Assembly: GCA_015296085.1 (NCBI GenBank)
Contig: DVDT01000007.1
Span: 31,404 to 95,403, forward strand
DNA from: Trichormus sp. M33_DOE_039
Lineage (GTDB): Bacteria; Cyanobacteriota; Cyanobacteriia; Cyanobacteriales; Nostocaceae
DNA length: 64,000 nucleotides
Direction: 5' to 3'
Shown here: in pieces, positions 56,814-64,000 of the stretch
Layout of the letters: the number at the start of each line of letters is the position of its first letter
Numbering within the stretch: the stretch's first letter is position 1
Translations under genes and position numbers: made by a program
The notes under the pieces: model-generated
The model's input: only the letters and a program-made list of their open reading frames with translations
What the model was told of the DNA's origin: nothing
Databases searched by the model: none

Positions 56814-59800
56814 ATGGCAATTTTACACGGAAGTTGGTTATCAAAAGAGCAGAAAAATTGTTTATTTGTTTGGGGTGAAACGTGGCGATCGCCACGAGTA
56901 GATGTAAATTTGAGTGAGTTACCATTTCATCCTTTGGCGATGACAGCAGTTGAATTGAGTGAGTGGTTATCTGTCGAAAATTTGAAGTTGGCAGATTTGA
57001 TTACTCAAGGAGTAAATAAGGTAGCCACTAAAGCCACAAGTGCTAAAAAAAACAATTTACCTAGTCATGCCCAAATAGTTAATCTCCCAACTCAGATTAT
57101 AGAAGTAACTCAAACAGAAACAGCATTAATTGCCCCTATACATTCGGCGGTTGTGGAATCAGCAACCGACTCGCAACCATACTTACAACCTTGGCACGTT
57201 GAAGGTTTTTGTCTCCAACCCATAGCAGCGATTAAATTTCTCACCACTTTACCTTTAAATATTGTGAATGGGGAAGAAACTTTTTTAGGTGGAGATTTAC
57301 GTTTTTGGTCACAAATTGCCCGTTGGAGTTTAGATTTAATTTCACGTTCTAAGTTTTTACCAACCATCCAGCGACAAGCTAACGGGAATTTTGATGCTCA
57401 ATGGCAAGTTCTTCTAGATAGTGCCGCAGATGGAACTCGCTTAGAAAAGTTTGCGGCAAAGATGCCATTAGTTTGTCGGACTTATCGAGAATTGGAAACT
57501 GAGGACTGGGGATTAGGGACTGGAGGAGAATTTAGTCAGTCACCAATGTATGTGGATTTTCCCAGACCAGCACAAGAATTGATTTTATCATTTCTCAATA
57601 GTGTGATTGATGCTCAAGTGCGAGAGATGGTCGGGACTCAAACGCTACTTGAACCCAGAGTGATGGCTTCTTTACCATTAACTGTTCGTCAGTGGTTGCA
57701 AGGTTTAACTGCTGCATCTGGCGCAGTGAATGCAGACGTGATTGGTGTAGAAAGATTAGAAGCGGTACTGAAAGCTTGGACGATGCCGCTACAATATCAA
57801 TTAGCTAGCAAAAATCAATTTCGTGCCTGCTTTCAGTTGCGATCGCCTGATGCTGGGGACACTGATTGGACATTGGCATATTTTTTGCAAGCGGCTGATG
57901 ATCCAGAATATCTAGTGGATGCTGCCACGATTTGGCAACATCCTGTTGAGCAATTAGTTTACCAGAATCGCAGCATTGATCAACCGCAAGAAACATTATT
58001 GCGAGGTTTAGGTCTAGCTTCTCGATTGTATCAGGCGATGTCTGGCGACAAGGGGCAAAGCCCATACACATCCAGTTTAGAAACTGAATCACCCCAATCG
58101 TGTCATCTCACCCCCATGCAAGCCTATGAATTTATCAAATCCGTAGCTTGGCGATTTGAAGATAGCGGCTTAGGCGTGATTTTACCGCCTAGTTTGGCAA
58201 ACCGCGAAGGCTGGGCGAACCGCTTGGGGTTAAAAATTTCCGCTGAAACTTCTAAGAAAAAGCAAGGCCGTTTAGGATTACAAAGTTTACTCAATTTTCA
58301 GTGGCAATTAGCGATCGGTGGACAGACAATTACTAAAGCCGAATTTGATCGCTTAGTGGCTTTAAATATTCCCTTGGTAGAAATTAACGGTGAATGGGTG
58401 GAGTTGCGTCCCCAAGATATTAAGACAGCCCAAAACTTTTTTGCATCCCGTAAAGAACAAATGTCCCTGTCTTTAGAAGATGCGTTGCGCCTGAGTACTG
58501 GGGATACTCAGGTAATTGAAAAGTTACCAGTAGTTAGCTTTGAAGCATCCGGGGCTTTACAAGAATTAATTGGTGCACTGACTAACAATCAAGCAGTTGC
58601 ACCTTTACCCACACCGAAAAACTTCCAAGGACAGCTACGACCTTATCAAGAAAGAGGTGCAGCTTGGCTAGCTTTCTTGGAACGTTGGGGTTTAGGTGCG
58701 TGTCTCGCTGACGATATGGGATTAGGAAAAACGATTCAGTTTATTGCATTTCTGCTACACCTAAAAGAACAAGATGTATTAGAAAACCCCACATTACTTG
58801 TTTGCCCAACTTCTGTTTTAGGCAACTGGGAACGAGAAGTGAAAAAGTTTGCACCAACACTAAAAGTCTTGCAATATCACGGTGATAAACGTCCCAAAGC
58901 CAAGGCATTTCAAGAAGCAGTCAAAAAAAATGATTTAGTTATTACTAGTTACTCATTAATTCATCGGGATTTAAAATCTTTGCAGACTGTTGATTGGCAA
59001 ATGATTGTCCTGGATGAAGCCCAAAATGTGAAAAATTCTGAAGCCAAACAATCACAAGCAGTCAGACAATTAGAATCAACATTTCGCATTGCTTTAACAG
59101 GTACGCCAGTAGAAAATAGACTGCAAGAATTGTGGTCAATTTTAGATTTTCTTAATCCCGGTTATTTAGGAAATCGGCAATTCTTCCAACGACGTTTTGC
59201 TATGCCAATTGAAAAATACGGTGATGCAGCTTCTTTAAATCAATTACGTTCTCTAGTTCAACCTTTTATCTTGCGTCGTTTGAAAACTGACCGAGAGATT
59301 ATTCAAGACTTACCAGACAAGCAAGAAATGACAGTATTCTGTGGCTTAACTACAGAACAAGCTGCACTTTATCAACAAGTAGTAGAAACATCATTATCTG
59401 AAATTGAATCTGCTGAAGGTTTGCAACGTCGGGGGATGATCTTGGCTTTATTAATTAAGCTGAAACAAATTTGTAATCATCCAGCCCAGTATTTGAAAGC
59501 ATCGACATTAGCACAACATAATTCAGCTAAATTACAACGGCTAGAAGAGATGCTAGAAGTAGCATTAGAGGAAGGCGATCGCGCCTTAATTTTCACTCAA
59601 TTTGCTGAATGGGGTAAATTGCTAAAACCACATCTAGAAAAGCATCTCGGACGCGAAATATTCTTTTTATATGGGAGTACCACCAAAAAGCAACGCGAAG
59701 AAATGATTGACCGTTTTCAACATGACCCTCAAGGGCCGCCAATCATGATTTTATCCCTCAAAGCTGGTGGTGTAGGATTAAATTTAACCAGAGCTAATCA

Positions 59801-60077
59801 TGTATTTCACTTTGATAGATGGTGGAATCCAGCCGTAGAAAATCAAGCCACAGACCGAGTATTTCGCATTGGTCAGACCCGTAATGTACAAGTACATAAA
59901 TTCGTTTGTACTGGTACATTAGAAGAAAAAATTCATGACATGATTGAAAGCAAAAAACAATTAGCAGAACAGGTAGTGGGTGCTGGCGAAGAATGGTTAA
60001 CAGAACTAGATACAGACCAATTAAGGAACTTATTAATATTAGACCGCAGTACAGTTATCGATGAAGATACAGAATAA
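56814..60077 (+). CDS. SNF2-family helicase/translocase
   Basis: 1087 residues. The N-terminal ~600 are a cyanobacterial SNF2-associated region (W-rich start MAILHGSWLSKEQKNCLFVW; IKSVAWRFEDSGLGVILPP). The motor: Walker A DDMGLGKTIQF near 637, Ia LLVCPTSVLGNWEREV, DEAQ box VLDEAQNVKN, III IALTGTPVENRLQELWSILD (in part), then helicase C with ILSLKAGGVGLNLTRANHVF and ENQATDRVFRIGQ. A 7-residue-type insertion EDWGLGTGG at about residue 230 is encoded by heptamer repeat DNA. The SWIM-finger gene follows 110 bp later. Probably DNA/protein remodelling; role unproven. Confidence 0.94.
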   Translation: MAILHGSWLSKEQKNCLFVWGETWRSPRVDVNLSELPFHPLAMTAVELSEWLSVENLKLADLITQGVNKVATKATSAKKNNLPSHAQIVNLPTQIIEVTQTETALIAPIHSAVVESATDSQPYLQPWHVEGFCLQPIAAIKFLTTLPLNIVNGEETFLGGDLRFWSQIARWSLDLISRSKFLPTIQRQANGNFDAQWQVLLDSAADGTRLEKFAAKMPLVCRTYRELETEDWGLGTGGEFSQSPMYVDFPRPAQELILSFLNSVIDAQVREMVGTQTLLEPRVMASLPLTVRQWLQGLTAASGAVNADVIGVERLEAVLKAWTMPLQYQLASKNQFRACFQLRSPDAGDTDWTLAYFLQAADDPEYLVDAATIWQHPVEQLVYQNRSIDQPQETLLRGLGLASRLYQAMSGDKGQSPYTSSLETESPQSCHLTPMQAYEFIKSVAWRFEDSGLGVILPPSLANREGWANRLGLKISAETSKKKQGRLGLQSLLNFQWQLAIGGQTITKAEFDRLVALNIPLVEINGEWVELRPQDIKTAQNFFASRKEQMSLSLEDALRLSTGDTQVIEKLPVVSFEASGALQELIGALTNNQAVAPLPTPKNFQGQLRPYQERGAAWLAFLERWGLGACLADDMGLGKTIQFIAFLLHLKEQDVLENPTLLVCPTSVLGNWEREVKKFAPTLKVLQYHGDKRPKAKAFQEAVKKNDLVITSYSLIHRDLKSLQTVDWQMIVLDEAQNVKNSEAKQSQAVRQLESTFRIALTGTPVENRLQELWSILDFLNPGYLGNRQFFQRRFAMPIEKYGDAASLNQLRSLVQPFILRRLKTDREIIQDLPDKQEMTVFCGLTTEQAALYQQVVETSLSEIESAEGLQRRGMILALLIKLKQICNHPAQYLKASTLAQHNSAKLQRLEEMLEVALEEGDRALIFTQFAEWGKLLKPHLEKHLGREIFFLYGSTTKKQREEMIDRFQHDPQGPPIMILSLKAGGVGLNLTRANHVFHFDRWWNPAVENQATDRVFRIGQTRNVQVHKFVCTGTLEEKIHDMIESKKQLAEQVVGAGEEWLTELDTDQLRNLLILDRSTVIDEDTE
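57504..57524. repeat. Heptamer repeat read in frame inside the SNF2 gene
   Basis: GACTGGGGATTAGGGACTGG has the composition of the intergenic GGGGATT/GGGACTG heptamers, yet keeps the reading frame and encodes DWGLGTG. Confidence 0.65.
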
Positions 60078-60187
60078 AAGCGGAATACCAACCGCAATCT
60101 TAACCACATTAATCTTGAATCTGGATTAAGAGAAATTCCTGAGCAACCTCTTCAGAGAATAACCTATTTAAAAATAACTCATAAATT

Positions 60188-61024
60188 ATGACCAATACAA
60201 CACTACAAGCAAGCCGGGAATGGTGGTCACAAAGATGGCTAGAATTACTCGATTCCTACCGCTTTAAAAAACGCTTAGAACGTGCAAGAAATTATGCTCG
60301 TCAAGGTAATGTTCTCAGCATTGAATTCAAAGGCTCAAAAGTATTAGCTAAAGTTCAAGGTAGTGAACTAGAACCTTATAAGGTTTCCCTTTCCCTCGAT
60401 TCTTTTAGTGATGAAGAATGGGGTTATATTATTGAAACTATGTCTCAAAAAGCTGTTTTTGCTGCTAAATTATTAGCAGGAGAAATGCCCCAAAATATTG
60501 AGGAAGTATTCACAGCTAATGGATTGTCTTTATTTCCCTTTACACTAAGTGATGTTCATAGTAAATGCTCTTGTCCTGATAAAGCTAACCCATGTAAACA
60601 CGTTGGCGCAATTTACTATCAGTTAGGTGACAGATTCAGCGAAGATCCCTTTGTTTTATTTCAATTACGAGGAAGAACTAAAGAACAAATTATTAGTGAT
60701 TTAAGACAACTACGTGGTGCAAAGTTAGTAGTCGATCAAACTGCAACACAAGATCATCAACAACCAATTCATAGTCATCAACATAATATTACGATTGATT
60801 ATTCGTGGCAATATAATGAGCCGCTAGATTCTTCTTTAGTAGTAATTACGCCATCAAGTAACGAGACAGTATTAGATATGTTAGGTGCTATTCCTCTAGC
60901 TAAAACAGAGGATGATGCTATTAATTTAAATTCTAGTGATGTAGTGATGCAATATTTAGAGACTCTGTATAAAGATGTTAGCCAAAAGGCGATGCTAGCA
61001 GCAATGAACGTGGGAGGAAGTTGA
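60188..61024 (+). CDS. SWIM zinc-finger protein
   Basis: 278 residues. The SWIM finger KCSCPDKANPCKHVGAIYYQL (CxC...CxH, near 138-158) is the diagnostic motif. The N-terminus (WWSQRWLELLDSYRFKKRLER) is typical of bacterial proteins paired with SNF2 ATPases. The region after ~190 is His/Gln-rich and variable. Downstream of and probably co-transcribed with the SNF2 gene; SWIM fingers bind DNA or protein, so it may be the targeting partner of the motor. Confidence 0.92.
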   Translation: MTNTTLQASREWWSQRWLELLDSYRFKKRLERARNYARQGNVLSIEFKGSKVLAKVQGSELEPYKVSLSLDSFSDEEWGYIIETMSQKAVFAAKLLAGEMPQNIEEVFTANGLSLFPFTLSDVHSKCSCPDKANPCKHVGAIYYQLGDRFSEDPFVLFQLRGRTKEQIISDLRQLRGAKLVVDQTATQDHQQPIHSHQHNITIDYSWQYNEPLDSSLVVITPSSNETVLDMLGAIPLAKTEDDAINLNSSDVVMQYLETLYKDVSQKAMLAAMNVGGS

Positions 61025-61201
61025 TTTTGAATTGAATCGAACAGTTTGATTTACACTACCTAAACGCGAAATGCAAAATGGACAGTAGTTGGACAAAATT
61101 AATTACACAGAGTCATTGCGATCGCAATGACTGTAAGTATTTTCGTTCAATTACTGTCAGGCGATCGCAATCCTGGCTCAGAGCAAATCAACACCCAGTA
61201 T

Positions 61202-61387
61202 TTACTGTCCAAACTCTGATCTAGCTTGTTCAACTAAATCTGCTGTCACCACATCTTTTTGGGCTTGACGTGCCAAATGCTCAATTCGAGCTTTTGCCTG
61301 GGCGCGCACAAAAAAGGGGATATTCTGTAACTTATCTTTGGCTTCGGATGTCCAATGTAAAGTATCAGTAAAATTAGAATCTTTCAT
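61202..61387 (-). CDS. Small PCP_red-domain protein
   Basis: 61 residues. [20 protein letters not shown], then [24 protein letters not shown], is the domain at the C-terminus of protochlorophyllide reductase subunit ChlB, here standing alone. IPFFVR and the E...AR pattern are the domain's conserved parts. No other dark-operative reductase gene is near. A role in chlorophyll metabolism is only inferred from the domain. Confidence 0.8.
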   Translation of the reverse strand: MKDSNFTDTLHWTSEAKDKLQNIPFFVRAQAKARIEHLARQAQKDVVTADLVEQARSEFGQ

Positions 61388-61451
61388 CTTGCTATCCCCC
61401 GAACTGAAAAAGTTTTCGATTGGCTTGGTTATGTCAAACTATTAACAAAAA

Positions 61452-62216
61452 TTAATGTAAATGCCTGTGAATGATTTCATCAATCATGGCTTCTAAATTT
61501 TGTTCATATATATCTGATTGTGTCACAACTAGACGTGCATAACGCTCATCCACATCAAAAGCTTCTTGCACCCAACCTTTCCAGCCACGGGCGCGTTTAT
61601 CAATTTCCAACAAAACTTCTAATCGGTCTGCTCTCAAACGGAAGACAACTTCTAATTCATCTAAATGGTTACGATAATTACCTGTAGGGCGAAACTCTAA
61701 TTCTTGTACAAATGGATAAGCACCACCAAAATGATGTGTGTATTCACAATCAACCTTATATAGCTGAAAACCCAAATTTTCCAAAGCTTGCAATACCTTT
61801 TGCATTAATGGGTGTGGTTGTACTTCCAGATGGTCTCTGTCTCTAGGATTAATAGCCGATTTGATATCTAATCCTGTGCGTATATATACAGGGATTCTGC
61901 CAAAAGTTAAGGGTATTTCGTAAGGTAAATCTACTGCAAACGGGATAACCACTTCCTCTTTAGGCTGGATAGTCAAACGCTCTGAGAGTCGATAGTTAAT
62001 CAGCACACACTCTTCTGTCACAGTTGAATCATCTACTTCCCGTTTATACTCAGTAGCCAGTTTTAAATAAATATCATCAATATCTTGAGCAACATCTCCA
62101 CCACGAATATAGACTTCACCCTCTAATACCTCACCGGGAATCACAGAATTATTAAAAAGACGTGTATCTACTTTTGATGCACCAATGCCAACACTTGCTA
62201 AAAAATTTTTAAACAT
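61452..62216 (-). CDS. Spo0M-family (arrestin-like) protein
   Basis: 254 residues. The family start MFKNFLASVGIGASKVDTRL and GEVLEGEVYIRGGDVAQDIDDIYL (in part) are characteristic of sporulation-control protein Spo0M, which has an arrestin-like beta-sandwich. The C-terminal ~120 residues (HFGGAYPFVQELEFRPTG) complete the family. In a non-sporulating cyanobacterium it likely has a general cytoskeletal or stress role (inference). No sporulation genes nearby. Confidence 0.9.
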   Translation of the reverse strand: MFKNFLASVGIGASKVDTRLFNNSVIPGEVLEGEVYIRGGDVAQDIDDIYLKLATEYKREVDDSTVTEECVLINYRLSERLTIQPKEEVVIPFAVDLPYEIPLTFGRIPVYIRTGLDIKSAINPRDRDHLEVQPHPLMQKVLQALENLGFQLYKVDCEYTHHFGGAYPFVQELEFRPTGNYRNHLDELEVVFRLRADRLEVLLEIDKRARGWKGWVQEAFDVDERYARLVVTQSDIYEQNLEAMIDEIIHRHLH

Positions 62217-62387
62217 AGTCTCTAAGTTAGTAGTTGGGTTAGAAGAAAGTTAATTTGACTTTTGCTGTGTGTAATAACTATCAGATGATGCTGTGGAAGT
62301 TATGCAAGTCTAACTCCACATTTGCTCAATAGTCATTAGTCAACAGTCAACATCTCTTTTCATGAACTCTATTTCTCTAAAGAAAAA
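62217..62387. other. Spacer between Spo0M-like gene and psbC terminator
   Basis: Contains AGTCATTAGTCAACAGTCAAC-type STRR near 62333-62351 (each unit short). No ORF. Confidence 0.5.
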
Positions 62388-62411
62388 GACTCTTGCTGTT
62401 AAACAAGAGCC
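62388..62411 (-). terminator. Rho-independent terminator of the psbDC operon
   Basis: On the minus strand GGCUCUUG pairs with CAAGAGUC (one G-U) across an 8-nt loop, followed by TTTTTC, 43 nt after the psbC stop. Confidence 0.75.
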
Positions 62412-62453
62412 TTAAAAGCGTTCGATTGTCAGTGATGAAATAAACTTCAGAAC

Positions 62454-64000
<1,547 letters not shown>

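Noticed and set aside
56814..61024. SNF2 plus SWIM genes as a DISARM-like defence locus
   Set aside because: No methylase, phospholipase-D or DUF1998 partner is present, and the pair lies among housekeeping genes. More likely a cellular remodelling pair.

Overview
The window is chromosomal DNA from a filamentous, probably heterocyst-forming cyanobacterium of the Nostoc/Anabaena group. The evidence is psbD/psbC of photosystem II, petH with a phycobilisome-linker domain, phosphoribulokinase, the nitrogen regulator ntcA, an uptake hydrogenase (hupSL) with an extended hyp maturation cluster, many HIP1 palindromes (GCGATCGC) and many 7-bp tandem repeats (STRR) typical of Nostocales. Recalled petH and psbC sequences of Anabaena PCC 7120 differ at many residues, so this is a relative and not that strain. 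No tRNA, rRNA, CRISPR array, intact insertion sequence or prophage was seen.

Layout. 1-7.6 kb: a WD40 propeller protein, a small exported barrel-like protein, the UvrD/PcrA helicase and an orphan membrane histidine kinase, all on the minus strand. 8.2-14.8 kb: metK, prk, a TGA-interrupted small frame, petH and homoserine dehydrogenase. 14.8-24.4 kb: a repeat-rich spacer, then mostly accessory genes: an SLH protein, a CAAD-domain membrane protein, an exported pentapeptide-repeat protein, an epoxide-hydrolase-like enzyme, a GHL10-like protein, a haem-oxygenase-fold protein with a DUF2358 neighbour, an M15 peptidase and an Mrr-type nuclease fused to a second domain that may be a degenerate Shedu-like fold.

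24.6-38.2 kb is the hydrogenase region. hupS-hupL lie on the minus strand. Divergent from them are two small membrane proteins, a TPR protein, an Nfu-like protein, an NHL-repeat protein, then hypF, hypC, hypD, a 4-OT-like tautomerase, hypE, hypA and hypB. HypC/D/E/F build the Fe(CN)2CO group, HypA/B insert nickel, and the upstream genes have been proposed to help small-subunit assembly. hupL is contiguous: the 10-kb element found in PCC 7120 is absent.

38.2-50.8 kb: an alpha/beta hydrolase with an AraC regulator, tpiA-folP, an SPFH protein, a Wza-like exporter, an ABC ATPase, a BASS transporter, hisB, fabI and ntcA. 51-64 kb: a DUF3084 coiled-coil protein, a YqgF-like protein, DUF3146, an orphan VapB-like antitoxin, pnp, an SNF2 helicase with a SWIM-finger partner, a small PCP_red protein, a Spo0M-like protein, psbC and the 3' end of psbD, cut by the window edge.

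The most striking non-gene signals are a pair of inverted, near-identical MITE-like copies (14.8 and 46.7 kb), repeats that have entered genes in frame (hypF, the SNF2 gene, the hypC tail), heptamer repeats and hairpins flanking hupL, and an exact GTA-N8-TAC NtcA box ahead of ntcA. The best candidate for an undescribed system is the Mrr/Shedu-like fusion protein at 23.4 kb.
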